Positions 11,464 through 24,165 of a stretch of 64,000 nt of DNA are shown here, one piece after another. The position numbers were made by a program, and so were the translations under genes. The notes below the pieces were generated by a model, which worked only from the letters and a program-made list of their open reading frames with translations, was not told the origin of the DNA and did not search any database. The stretch spans positions 70,130,144-70,194,143 of the forward strand of contig OX578276.1 in the NCBI GenBank assembly GCA_951217055.1, read 5' to 3'. Origin of the DNA: Gerris lacustris (Eukaryota > Arthropoda > Insecta > Hemiptera > Gerridae). The stretch's first letter is position 1; each line of letters opens with the position of its first letter.

Positions 11464-11928
11464 CAGTAGAGCGTCGATTATCCGAACTAATGTATTTTGG
11501 GGGGGGGGGGGGTTCGGATAATCAAAAATTCGGATAATCAGAATCCACTAAAAAATTTAAATAATTAAAAGGGAAGATGTAAAAATAACCAACCACGTTC
11601 ATGCAAAAAGCATCTTTGTTTTATTTATCTAGTACATAGTGAAAAAAAAATGTTGTTTCACCTAAGATTAATTTGGCATAAAGAAAGTTGCAATACTCGT
11701 CTGCTTAATTTTCACCATGAATCTCGATTTGCCGAATCCCATGTAATTTGAAATGTTTTTTAGCCACCCAGAACTGGGGATGAATAAAGAGTCACCACCA
11801 AGCTTCATGTTTAATTCCACTGCTTTTTCACACAATATGGGTCTAGATATGGGCTGTCTATGTTGTATAGGCAGAGGCCGTTTTTGCAAAAACCGAGTGA
11901 ATGCAGCATCTTTCAATAATTCGGATTT

Positions 11929-11963
<35 letters not shown>

Positions 11964-12539
11964 GTTTTATGATTTAAACTGCCCTCCTCACTGTCATGAT
12001 AAAGTGCATACCTAGTGATCAAGTCAGAATTATTTTTTATTCCCGTAATCGTTGATTTACCAACACCAAACTTAATAGCAATGCAAATGACCCATTTCAC
12101 CTTTCTATAGCCACGTAATAATTTACATTTTATCTTTTAATGAAAGCACTATTCATTTCCTTTTTGTCATCATGTTGTAAGTTTTACTTAAAATATCTGA
12201 CCAATTCAATGTATACCTCACAATGAATGATTTGAAACTAAGGGCATTGTGACATAACTGACCAACAGAATGGAAAGGTATTAAAGTGGAAAATTGCTGC
12301 AAATGATTCTAGAAATTATATAGACAAACTAAAGTTAGTTCTTAGTAAACAAAAATTAATCGATGAATTCAAATTGAATTCATCAAAATCAGGTATCCCT
12401 TTATACAGCTAACACCGCTCTTTCTGAGAATTAATTTAGCGGTGGCTTTTGATTTTTTTTTTTTTTTTTTTTTCCATGAAGCTAGTTCGGATAATTGAAC
12501 GTTCGAATAACCGACCTTCGGATAATCGACGCTCTACTG
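11464..12539 (-). mobile_element. pogo/Tigger-like element with broken transposase (1076 bp)
   Basis: Terminal inverted repeats begin CAGTAGAGCGTCGATTAT at both ends and are flanked by TA at 11462-11463 and 12540-12541. Between them are parts of a pogo-type transposase DNA-binding region on the minus strand, poly-T runs (about 11932-11960 and 12452-12473) and AT-rich filler. No DDE catalytic domain is present. It starts 11 bp after the TA of the neighbouring pogo-like element but has a different terminal sequence. Confidence 0.85.
11668..12100 (-). pseudogene. Truncated pogo-type transposase (two DNA-binding domains only)
   Basis: Reading from 12100 leftward, the first frame gives IAIKFGVGKSTITGIKNN, a psq/CENP-B-type helix-turn-helix. 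A run of about 29 T on the plus strand (A on the coding strand) then breaks the frame. A second frame (11931-11668) gives RFLQKRP, RPILCEKAVELNMKLGG and SSGWLKNISNYMGFGK, which resemble the second CENP-B-type DNA-binding domain. The catalytic domain is absent and the frame is broken, so it cannot make a transposase. Confidence 0.8.
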
Positions 12540-12689
12540 TACTATATTCACTATATTGATACTATATTCAAATTCTATAATATTTCATTTAAACGATTTA
12601 TTTTTAAACATATTTCAAAGGTGTTCAACAGGTGGATGCCTTCTTTTTGTTTTCGGTTTTCAACTAAATCAGATTTATTTTGATCAATA

Positions 12690-12945
12690 TCTGGAAAACT
12701 TTTAAGAGAAAACAATATATTTTTAGATTTTTATTTAAATGGACTACATTTCAGAATCTATTAATAAAAATCGTCGGAACCATTTTCGAGCAATTTCTTT
12801 TTCACGTTTTTTTGGGGGGTAGCGCCTAGGAGCTAAAATTAAATTCTCGATGCCACCTCAGGGTATGACTTAGTTGTTCATGTATTCCAAATTTCTGAAA
12901 TCTGCCCTGTTGTTAAGGCTCTACTCCTCTGCACAGAATACATTT
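12690..12945 (+). repeat. Degenerate copy of hairpin-ended repeat family B
   Basis: Follows, with many changes, the sequence at about 53470-53745. Shared landmarks are aaatggactacattt, aaaatcgtcggaacc, ggggggtagcgcc and the 'ccaaatttc' segment. The ends are not recognisable. Confidence 0.6.
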
Positions 12946-14165
12946 TGTTTTTATCCAAAAAACATGTCATTAACTTATATAATGTTAATACATAAAGGTG
13001 CACATTTAGAAAAGGAAATAACATTAACTTTTTTGCACTTACTTGCAATGAACATTTAACTTAGTTTAATACTATCTAATCAAAGTTTTTCATGGCTTAA
13101 TAATGGTATTCAAACATCAATTCCATTGTCATTATGTGAACTGTCTAAGATGCTGTTTTAATGAAATCAAATGTATACAATATTATAGATTTAATTTTAC
13201 CTTAGCAATCAAATTTTTATTTCCCTATCCTTTTCTCGTAGATTATCATTAATAACACTACCATAATGATATTATCACTATAATGATTATCATAAAAATA
13301 CAAGAACTATATCATCCTCTCATAATGTGTTATTTTTAAATCTGTCAACAAAGCACTTGTAATTTGCTTTTAACTTACCTTTTTTTGTATCACAACAAAT
13401 ATAAATCTCTTTATACCTATCTTTATTTTGTTAATGTACAAAATCTTAATTTAAAAAAATATGTAAAATAATAATTTTATAAGCTTTATCTTTTTTCTTT
13501 CTGCTTTATAAACTTTTCTGTAGTTAATATTTGGAAATACATTATTTCGCATGAAGATGAAAAAGGAACATGTTTTTTTTTTTTAGATTTTTAATTTTCA
13601 AGCATGAATAATTTGCATGCAATTTTATTTGTTTTTTTTTTTTTTTTACCTCATTCCATGATTTTTTAAATGTTATTATCCTTTTTTTAATGATGTGACG
13701 GAATAAGAAAAATTAATAAAACTGGGTTTCGGGTTATTTTTATTTTCCCAATTTATTTTAGTAGGAATTTTAGAAATTAAATATATTTTTTGTAATAGAT
13801 GCAAGTCTGTTATACCTGACCCAAGTTTGGTAAGAAAATTCGTACCTTAAAAAATAAATAATTAAAATCAGTTTTTTATTAGTTATTACTTATTTGTGTA
13901 TAAGAGGTTTTAATTTGTTCTATAGCATTTTAAATATATATTTATTATTATTATCATCCCTTAAAAATTTTCCCATTAAGAATTATTTTTAATTTTCTCC
14001 CTTTGTAAAATATTATCTCCCTACTTTTATGTTATTAAGTATTATTTTTTTTCTATTATTTTAACTATTAAAATCAATTTATTTTTATGATTTTTTCTTT
14101 TGTTTGTTTTGTAAATTTTATTTTAGTTATAGCTATTAAGTAAAGTGGTAAAAAATATTTTATAT
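12946..14165. other. AT-rich stretch without genes
   Basis: Short poly-T runs (13570-13583, 13630-13646). No splice-bounded open frame or inverted repeat was seen. Confidence 0.65.

Positions 14166-14255
<90 letters not shown>
14166..14255. repeat. Compound (CA)n(TA)n microsatellite
   Basis: About 19 bp of CA followed by about 70 bp of TA. Confidence 0.98.
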
Positions 14256-14259
<4 letters not shown>

Positions 14260-15225
14260 TTATGTATATGATATGATCTTAACATATTAAATCATTATTT
14301 TTACTTAAAAATTGGCATTATGGTTATCACAAATATTATGCTATTATTTGAAAAACAAATCCCCTTAAAAGCAAGGTTCGGTCTTAGTTTCTCTTCATAT
14401 CATTTATTTATTTCATTTATTATTTTAAGATTTGATTTTTTGTCATATAATTATAAATTTTGATATGAGCAAAATATGTGGTTTTAAGGTATGTTTATTC
14501 ATTGTCACAAAGCATACCCTTTTAAATAATTTCTAAATTTACAAAATTTAAAAAAATGTATTGGTTGTAAGCCTACTCCGTTTATTACTAATAATCTCCT
14601 ATGGATTCTTAAACAATAGAAATTATATACTTAAGTGATACATTTATTATTATCAGAAAAATCAAAATAGGAATGTGCATTTATGCAGCAGAGTGTTTTT
14701 TTCTGCAAACTGGCAAACATTCCTTTTTTGTGAGTTATAAGTCTTACCTAATTCAATGGATCCTGAAACATAGATTACTGAAGAAGCATTTGTTTGTAAC
14801 AATTGTATTATTAAAACACATGATATTTTGTTGTGGTCAAATTATACAAATTATTGAATCAAATTATACCCTTAAATGAGCGCTATAAATTGTATAACTA
14901 TTGGAGCTACCACATTTTTACTCATTGAGAATCACTTCCACTTAAATGTGTTAAAAACTATCTCCTAATGTATTTATTTTAACTGTCAATTCCCATTTTT
15001 TCTAATACCCTCATTTATAATTATAGTTAATTAGTATTGTTTAAATTTTAAACCCCTCTTAATACAATGATTTGTTATAATTTCAAGTAAATACTTTACA
15101 TTTTTTTCCTCTTCTTAGCATTAATGAAATGTATAAAAATAGTTTTTTATTACATTAGAACAAATTTAAGGAATATATATATGTGTGTGTATGTGTGTGT
15201 AAGTATGTATTTATATATTCACACA
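14256..15225. other. AT-rich stretch without genes
   Basis: Only short chance open frames. A small (TG)n tract lies near 15181-15200. Confidence 0.65.
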
Positions 15226-15227
15226 TA

Positions 15228-15843
15228 CAGATGACTCTTGTTAACTCAAATTTCAATACAGTAGAACCTTAGTATAATAAACTATTAGGGGCTATAATTT
15301 GCCCGTTTTAATAAAAGTTCAGATTAGAGCAAATAATAATGTAAAAAAGGGTACATCAATGAAATTACTGGAGTTAGATATAAAAAATGTTTATTGTTCA
15401 TCAAATAAATAATATCCTTCAACATGGGTTGGTTTAATTGAAAATATTTTTGAATATACACTGCATTAATCTTTATGACATAAAGGTTCTGGTTTCATAT
15501 TGGTTACTTAAATTTAATTTGTTTGAATTAATAATTTTAGTTCATTGGTTTGTTTACTTATGTCGTTGTTACTTATTTCTTCTGTTAACAACTGACTGAG
15601 TGTACCGTAAGTGTTCATAATATATCCTGATAAAAATAAGCAACCTTTATTGTAATGTTTATAATCATTTATTTACCTAAACAACACCCGTTTAATAGGG
15701 TACATTATTATGAGGTTCTACTGTAATACAATTTTTTTGATAATTTGACCTCGTTTTTTTGTCTGCCCCTGGATACTTCTAGCATGAGTTATCTTTCTTG
15801 ATAATTCAAAATAATTTGTTGGTCAAATTAACAAGAGTCACTG
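15228..15843. mobile_element. pogo-like MITE interrupted by a second element
   Basis: The ends CAGATGACTCTTGTTAA (left) and CAGTGACTCTTGTTAA (right, inverted) are flanked by TA at 15226-15227 and 15844-15845. Only about 147 bp belong to this element. The rest is the insertion at 15259-15723. No coding sequence was found. Confidence 0.75.
15259..15723. mobile_element. Tigger-like MITE nested in the previous element
   Basis: Inverted ends begin CAGTAGAACCT and are flanked by TA on both sides (15257-15258 and 15724-15725). The terminal match continues with gaps (agtataataaac versus cataataatgtaccc). Length is 465 bp and there is no coding content. Confidence 0.75.
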
Positions 15844-15845
15844 TA

Positions 15846-18190
15846 TGTATGTATATATAATAAATTCTGTTTCATTTTATTATATTATTGTATATATAGT
15901 TTAAAACTAAAAAATACTGTAGTGTCTCCAAGTATATTTAAAATATACTTCTTTTTTGTTTTTATAGAACAAGGATGTTTATAAATTAAAATATTAATAT
16001 TATTATAAAAACAATAACATATATTGGCATTGTCTAGTCAGGAGACAAGAAACAAAGTTTCAAATTTAGGTCCTGTTAAACCTCTTTTTAACTACCTCTA
16101 AAATCAAGTTTAAGAGAGAAAAAAATAAATAAACATCTATTTTATGTTGCTTGTTAAATTTTTTTTATAAGCTAACACATTTAATTAAATTATTGAAACA
16201 AATTCCTTTTTCTATATTTGCATTTTAGAATTTTTTTTAAGTTATTTGTTTAAATATATATTTTTTTTTTTAAAAAGGAAAATTAATAAATCTTTGTACT
16301 GTGTCCAGTTTTATATTAAATTAATGGCTATAGTTTGAAAGGAAGTTCAAATATGATAAAAATGGTTTCTATCACTTTAATTATATTTTTCACTTTTAAA
16401 GTTTGCTTTAAAGTAACTCTGAAATCTAAGTTAATATTATTTTAATTATTTGTATATCTATTTTTAAAACAATTAGTTAACTCGTTAAGATTACTGGAAA
16501 TTTTTTTTTAATTTTAAAATTCAATAATCATTGCCACGATTACCGTTCTGTCAAATATACCATAATTGTTGAACACACTATATGTTTTAAAATATAGGCA
16601 GTAATAATAGCTTAGATCTTCCTTATGTATTTTTTGATAGAGGATATTTGATGAAATCTTAAATGTTTTAATAATTTTGGTTATTAGATACAGATTCTGT
16701 AAGAGAATAATTCTTTATTCCCTTATTGATGTTAACAGGTGTCTATACAAAGCTAAGGCAACTATATATTTATTTACTGTATTAAAACATAGTAGAAGTA
16801 TTATATGATTAATTTATTGCTGTATTTAGTCATGTTTAGAGCTTGTGCTTGTGATGTGTGTATTTTTAATCTATTAAGAAAAGTAGGGCTGAAGTGTTTC
16901 AAAACTATCTCCCTAGAGAAGAATGGTTTTCAATAAAAGTTTTTGATTTCTTAGGCAATGATTATTTGTCATCCTCATTATTTATAATTAATATAATATA
17001 TTATAGTGTAGTTTAATGTTGGATGGAGATAAAATTGCCTGATTTTTTTAGATAAGATTATTGCCTGATTATTTTAGATCAGATGAAGAGCTCTAATTTA
17101 AAATTATTTTTTTCAACTTTATATTGCCAACCAAAATGGTGTGCAAAGTGAATTAACTGGACACAGCAGTCTCTTATTCATAATTTAAAATATTATTTTA
17201 CAAAACGGTCTGTACAGATAGACTCAGTTTGCCTAATACCGATTGGAGAGGAGGGAGCCGTACCATTCAGGGTTAAATTTAATTACCTACTTTTTCAATA
17301 GGTTAACATGGTATGTATAACTAGTAAATACTTAAACTCTCTGGTACTACTGAATATTTTTTGATGAAACAAAGCCTCCAACTTGTGCCACATGATAAAG
17401 CACACTTCTGTTTGTGGTTGTGTATATAGTATATATATTTATAAACCTCATCACTGTGTGTGTCTCTATATATAAATATATTATTTATTGTTTTGCCAGT
17501 TTTATGCCTATTAAGTCAAATCCCAGACAAACTGGAAAAAAGTTAAGGCCGGTTTTAGTTTTCACAATCTATGAAATTAAAAAGTATATAAACCTATAGA
17601 TAATGATTTGATATTAGACATTGATTCTATTGTAATGTAAACCACTATGGCAGAGGTATCCAACCAAATAAATAGTAGTTACAGTCTCAAATCAACTTGT
17701 TATTTATACAATAAATTATTCTTAATTTTTTTCATAGCTCTCAAATCATATGAACACACATATTTTGAACTTAAATTTCTGGAACAGATTTGGTAGATCA
17801 GATACAGGTACTAAATAAAAGAGTTAACATTTATGATTTTAAAACCAAACTACCATAATTTTTTAAATTATGGCAGTGCCATTTTTGTTTAAACTTTTCC
17901 AAAATCAATTCACTGATTATGACTCATTAAAAACCTGATATCAATCTGTCTGTTGTGCATGATAATATTAATAAATTATTTCTACTATTGACAATTTTCT
18001 GCATTTTGAATTCCTGGGTTTTTGGTATAGACATTAAATGAGTTAAGTGCTTTAAGAAAATATAAATAATTAGTGCAAATCTCTGCGATTCTGCTTTTTA
18101 CTAAATGCATTGGTGTAATATAATGTATCATGTTAATATTATCATTTTTTTTAATTTACATCATTATTCTTTACAAGTAGTGGTCCCCTG
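15846..18190. other. AT-rich stretch without genes
   Basis: Poly-T and short AT tracts. Frames here are short and low-complexity. No feature is supported. Confidence 0.6.
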
Positions 18191-18232
18191 TTCGTAACGA
18201 TGTCTGTGTTTTGGGCCTTGGAGGGGTAAGAA

Positions 18233-18457
18233 AAGAAGTAGCTGTTGTTATTTCAATTTTGAATTGGCTATATTTCATCCCTAGAGGGACTGCGGCAGGC
18301 CTTTTATCCATAGCGTCAGGCAAGAAGTAGTATCCATTTTCTATGGTGAATTAAAAAAAATATATTACTTCTTGAGCATATAACAGGCCTGATGGTCCCT
18401 CTAGAGATATCCAATTCGAAAAAAATTAAACAAATAATAATAATAACTTCAACTTCT
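18233..18457. repeat. Imperfect inverted repeat, MITE-like
   Basis: Arms of about 75 bp (18233-18308 and 18381-18457) are mutually inverted. Both include ctctaga/tctagag next to gggac/gtccc, a 'caggcct' core, and an outer gaagt...attatt stretch. The spacer is about 70 bp. No target duplication was identified. Confidence 0.55.
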
Positions 18458-19014
18458 TTTCTTTTTCAACACTTAAGAGTACATCATTATGGATAAATAT
18501 ACATTATCAAGTAATCTTCTACTATTATTTTATTACGAACTTATAATTTTCCATTTTTTATTATATAAAATAAAAATAATTGACGGTGAAATGAATTTGT
18601 TATTTTTTTCAAAAGTTACCACTTTTTTGTTTAATTTAGTTTGTAGGCTGTGATTTATTAAAAACAAATATAAAGAAACATTACCTTTTTTTGAATATAA
18701 TTGGAGTGAATTAAAAAAGGAAACTGGAGTACCTCAAAGAAAATTTAAGATAAAATTGTTCCAAAGACAATTTTTTTATTTAATTAAAATAATAATTATT
18801 ATAATAATAAATAATATAATAATAAAATCTACATACTCTTCTATACAAATTAAGTATAAAGTATATTCTTGTGATAAATGAAATTTTTTTCAGACTTAAA
18901 AAAAAAGAACAGATATTTAATTATCTTTTTTTATGTTAGAAGCATTTCAGTGTGGTCATCAGTAAACACTAAAAAAAGTATTACTTTATATACTGCTTGT
19001 CACTTACTATATCA

Positions 19015-19021
<7 letters not shown>

Positions 19022-19091
<70 letters not shown>
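19022..19091. repeat. (TA)n microsatellite
   Basis: Pure TA tract of about 70 bp. It produces artificial YIYIYI frames. Confidence 0.98.
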
Positions 19092-19094
<3 letters not shown>

Positions 19095-21259
19095 ATCAGA
19101 AATGTCTAACAAGGTATATTTATATTTTTGTCTTCAGTAGTTATAAAATTTATTTTAAAAAGATCCTAAAAAGAAAAAAGTTTGTGTTAAAACATGTTTT
19201 AAGGAACAATAATAATAAACACTTTAATATCATTAAAAACCAAACTTCTTCCAAATGTTTTTATTTTTGTGAATATTAATTTGGATTTTTTTTTAAAGAA
19301 CACAAAATATTTAATAAACATAGATAAAAAAAAAATTCCCAAATAAGTAAAATAAAAATGGAAATAAGAAACTCCCTTAGTCAATATGCTTAAAAGAATT
19401 TATACTTTGTGGAAATTTTAACTTATATTAATAAGAAAAGGATCTAAGTCACCAGAGTATTCACAAAAGGAAAATACATTTTGTTAAAAAAAAAAAAAAA
19501 TATTATACAATCTTAAAATCTTTCAATCCAGCCATATTGATACCATCCTCAAGGGAATTATTTGTACAAAGATTATCATACTATAACGAATATAATCTTA
19601 TGATGAACTTCTTAATGTACTTATTTGTTAACTTTTTATCTTAAATTATAAGGAAATTATAGATTCTGAATCAGATGAGGAAATATACTTTCATATTTTG
19701 TTTATTTGGAATTATTCAAAGCAAAGAGATATTGTTTCTTAAGGCCGCCTACAAAACCTATCCGTTTTTCTGGAAGCAGATGGTCTGTTTATGTGATTGG
19801 ATTAGAATTGAAAAGTCAATAGATATTCCGGACTGTGCATGTATATCCAGAATTGGTGTATGTATAAATATTATTGACATAAACTTAGTTTGTGGTCTGA
19901 TCACATAATTTTAGCTTATCAATATTTACCTTGTTTTTTATTTGGAATGGTCAAATAACAACGAAATGTTTGAATGAGTCTTTTCATAACCTTATTTTTA
20001 TATTATTAATAGAAATTGTGTAGTGGTTAGATATTAAATTTACATATAAATTGAAGGAATAAAGCAGTGGTGTGCTTTTTTTTTTTTTTATTTTATTTTA
20101 TTTTTTTTTATTATTATTCTTTGATTTCTAAAAGAACAAAGTATCTTGTTCCTGTAATTGACCTTCTAATCTAACCATAAAATAAAATAAAATAATTATT
20201 TCCCAGGTACATTCTTGGAGAGAATGTCTTGGAAAAAATAATATTTTTATTTAAAACAAAACTTGTCAGAAAAAATAAAAATTATAAAAAGCAGATATTT
20301 CAATCAAACCTGACTCAAAAAGGTTTTTAGTATTACTATATCTTTCAATTTACTGAATTAATTATCTATTTACGTATAATTTTCAACCTCAATTCTTCTA
20401 CCGGTTATTTAAATATATGTACATATATATTAGTTATTTATTTTTATCCTCAGTGTAGGTTGTTTATATTTTTATATTCGATGTATTAATGTTTATCGTC
20501 ACTTAAGAAATATTGGATTTACTTTGTGTACCTTACACACCCTTTTTAAGATTAATTAATTTGTGAACCTTCAGCCAACTTTTAAAATAAAAATGTATTT
20601 CAAATGTTATTACCTGAATAGTATCGGGTATAATGAGTGCCTGAGTATTTAGATCAGCACTGTTCTTTATTTAGCATAACTTTAATGTGCAGATATTGCA
20701 ATTTGATGAGGCTTACTAAAGTCAATTTAAAAAATATAACATGGATAAATTGACCTCTGGCTTTGTTATTAATTCTGGATAAATCAAAATATGAATATCT
20801 TCTTTCTTTCTGATCTGACTTTGAATATAAATGTAAATGATATGTATATAGTATATTCTATAAATATGAAAAAAAAATGTAATGCTTTGTACGACTAATC
20901 ATTAATAATTTAGGTTCTTAAAAGAAATAACAAATTAGTCATTTATGTTTTTTTTTTAATTTTTATTATTTATTTATTTTTTGTTTCCTTTTGAATATTT
21001 TTATTTACTTCTTCCAAAAGAAAGAAAAAGGAAATGGGATTCATGGAAATGAAAAAATAGTAAATAAACAAGAATATAAGTGATTGTATTTTGGTGTAAT
21101 ATTTTTAATAAATTTAAAATTAATTAGATATTTTATTTTTCCTTTCATGTGTTGTGGTCTTTTTAAAAATTTGTTTGATTTATTAGTGTTATAAGGAAAA
21201 AATAAATAAAATAAAATAATTGAGCTGTTTTCCCTCTATTATTTTGTCATTATATAATA

Positions 21260-21260
<1 letters not shown>

Positions 21261-21292
<32 letters not shown>
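21261..21292. repeat. (CT)n(AT)n microsatellite
   Basis: Ten CT units followed by AT units. Confidence 0.95.
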
Positions 21293-21951
21293 TATTCACC
21301 AGTTTCATTAATTAATTTATATTTGCTTAGTGGCAAAGTGCTAAGAAAAGATCAGTTATAATGTGAAGTTTTTTTTGTTTTTTTTAAAAAATTAAATTCT
21401 GCTAAATGTTAAAACCATATCATGCGTAAAAATGTATTAATCAAATTATTAAATAATATATTTTTATTTATTAAAGAGTATAAAGTAAGGAATGAAAAAA
21501 CACATGAAACCTTAAAGTTAACTAATTTAAAATGAATAATGTCTTTTACTCTATTTAATAAAAGTATCCTTTCATAAATGAATTTAAATTGTTTTAAAAA
21601 AAATGCTATGACAATAAAATTATGTTCATTCATGTTATTAATTTAGTAGGCTTGTATAATGAAGTCAATTACTGTATTGAATATTTCTGGTTGAATGAGG
21701 AAAACAGCTCATTAGAGTAAAGAGTTATGAAACTTTTCAAATATATTTAAGTCCCCCTCCCTTAACAATTAACTTTGAATATTTTAATTCTTCCTTTCTT
21801 GTAAATAAGGACATTCAAACAAAAGATACACAATTAAAAGGTTTATGGAACTATAATTATATTTACAAATTTATTTGTAAACTATGTAACTTTAACTTTA
21901 TATATTTACATAATTTGGAAAAAATAATGTCCAGTATTTTATTAATTAATT

Positions 21952-22065
<114 letters not shown>

Positions 22066-22403
22066 GTACATTTTTTTTTCTGGGTGTTTTAGTAACCCAT
22101 CTTGTATGATAATGTCAGTATAAATTCTGTTAATTTATAATAAAACGTATAAAATTGTTAATGTTGTTTTTATAAAATAATAATTGGGCATAACCTTTTA
22201 TTTTCTTTTTTTAATAATCTTTTAAGGATATGAACTCTGATTTTTAGTTAGTTTGAGTAACTAGAGGAATCTCAGGAATTATTTTAATTTTTAAATAATA
22301 ATATTCTGTGGCACAACAGTCCACCTTGTCAAATGAGAAATAAAGGCTCCAAATCATAAAGACCTCACTATTCTCTCATATAACTGCTACAATCTTTTTT
22401 TTA

Positions 22404-22868
22404 TTACTTTTCCTTACCTATGGTAGGAAAAGTATTGTTTTCACCCAAATTTTTTTTTTCGATATTTCAACTGAATTATCCGTTTTGGGTGTTTTTAAGA
22501 CCTACTGAGTGGTTTTCAGCATGACATCTGTATGTGTGTTATCACCGCAGCGCCAAGGGTATTTAACCTAGAGAGTTGTAACTTGGCAGAAAAACCAGGC
22601 AGGAAAATCAACATTTTCCTCTATCTTGAACCCCACTTTGCTGAGTCAGCAAAATTTTAAAAAATCAAAAAGGGGTCTGATCAAGTTGAAATTTGGCATG
22701 ATTGTACCTCTCTGTATGACAAACAAATCCACCAAATTTAATTTCGATATCGGCTGCCATTTTAAAGTTATCAATTTTTGAAACTTTGGTGGTTAATAAT
22801 ACCCAAAGTATCAATACGTTTTTGACGTATAGCATATCGTTTGAACAGGAAAATAAATAAGGAAGAAA

Positions 22869-22897
<29 letters not shown>
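22404..22897 (+). repeat. Hairpin-headed repeat ending in poly-A
   Basis: Starts with an inverted pair, acttttccttacc...ggtaggaaaagt, followed by attg, and ends in 28 A (22870-22897). The head has the same layout as family B (hairpin of actttctc/gagaaagt followed by attg) but the interior differs. It is not coding. Confidence 0.5.
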
Positions 22898-22899
<2 letters not shown>

Positions 22900-23072
22900 G
22901 ATGAAATTCCATTATTAGTTTAAAAGTTAAGAGCAACTTAATTATTAATTAGTTTGATACTTTTATTTGTTTACATTTGTCAAAATTCAAATCATTAAAT
23001 AAATAAAATAAATAAAAATAATGTAGGTTTTTTTTTAAAAAAATTATAATAAAAAGACCAGTTAGCTCAAAA

Positions 23073-23115
23073 CGGTCACCTATCCAAGTACTGACCACGC
23101 CCAATGCTGCTTCCA
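23073..23115 (-). pseudogene. 5S rRNA-derived fragment
   Basis: On the minus strand aagcagcattgggcgtggtc followed by agtacttggataggtgacc matches the central to 3' part of metazoan 5S rRNA, which holds the internal promoter C-box region. The 5' third and the closing helix are absent. It could be a 5S pseudogene or the head of a 5S-derived SINE. The poly-A/T-rich surroundings fit a retroposed copy. Confidence 0.65.
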
Positions 23116-23404
23116 CTCTAGTGGCCTCCGAAGTGAGGAAAAGTTCCGAGGTACCCCGTACCCGATTTTTTTTTTTTTTAACTGTGTTTCAAAACAATTA
23201 CGCCGTAGATCTCAAATTGCAGCTAAACTATTCATCCATTGTTTTAAATTTTATATTCTCTTTTTGTAGGACTCAAATCAATGTCACTGTAGGAAAAATA
23301 TGTTTAATACAACTCCTACAAATTTTCTAATGTACTGTACAAAATTATTTGGTCTAGTGTTTTCTATTTATTAGTTGTTTAGAGTTTTCTGACCTCTCAA
23401 CCTT

Positions 23405-23530
23405 TGCATTTACTGCTATTTTCTCATGATCTAAATTTTCCCCAGGAAAATTACTTTCATGGTTAGATTTGTATTTTAATGGACTTTATTTAAGAATTTT
23501 TAAAATTAAAATCTCCAGAACCTTTATTCA
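23405..23530 (+). repeat. Degenerate fragment of repeat family B
   Basis: Parallels 53455-53570 (ctcatgatctaaattttccccagg, then aatggactttatttaag, then aaatctccagaacc), with many substitutions. Confidence 0.45.
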
Positions 23531-23907
23531 TTATCATTTATCATAGCATATGTATTAATTTAGTTTTAAATTAAGCTAGTTTTTATTTTTGAAGTTATTA
23601 TTATTTTGTAAGTTGGGTCTTAGCAGCATATACAGATAAGAAAGACATGATGATCATAGGAAAATTATTTAGTTAAGATGGAATCTTAGATTTTGATAAA
23701 TGCTTAATATTGTATTTTAATCAATTGTTTAATGTAACTACTAAATTTGTAGTATCTACTAATCACCCAAATCCTTGCCTTGTGTTAGATTTTTTTTTGT
23801 AAGCACTCTTTGAAACAATATTTATAAGTAGATAATTTATTAGTGGGGGTTAAAGATGGCTGCATGCTTAAAGATATTTCAGGTAGATGTGGCATTTATA
23901 AGGGAAT

Positions 23908-23913
23908 TTTATT
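23908..23913 (-). terminator. Poly(A) signal of the LRR-like gene
   Basis: AATAAA on the minus strand, 107 nt past the TGA of the last exon. Confidence 0.5.
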
Positions 23914-24019
23914 ATGATAAAAATCTTAGAATATGAAATATAATCTTAGACTTTAAAAAAAAAATTATATATAAATGATGATCAAAATTTAATGTTTGTG
24001 TTTTAAAATGTATAAATAT

Positions 24020-24165
24020 TCATATGATTTGTGTACCCAAGTAGAAATTGATACCACGGTCATAGAGCCGGTATTTATATTCTTTTTGTATATCCATCAC
24101 AATATCCCTGTATTTTTTGGGATAACACGGATCTTCTAGTACCAATAGTTTTAGAAACTTCAACT
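24020..24165 (-). CDS. Exon 8 (terminal) of the LRR-like gene
   Basis: Acceptor attttttttag, then frame KLKFLKLLVLEDPCYP..., ending LGTQII and TGA at 24022-24020. Phase matches exon 7. Confidence 0.75.

Noticed and set aside
18878..19279. 133-codon frame with a YIYIYI stretch (also 21915-22109)
   Set aside because: Created by TA microsatellites.
19675..19908. 77-codon frame, protein-like in places
   Set aside because: No recognisable motif, no poly-pyrimidine acceptor and no conserved partner.
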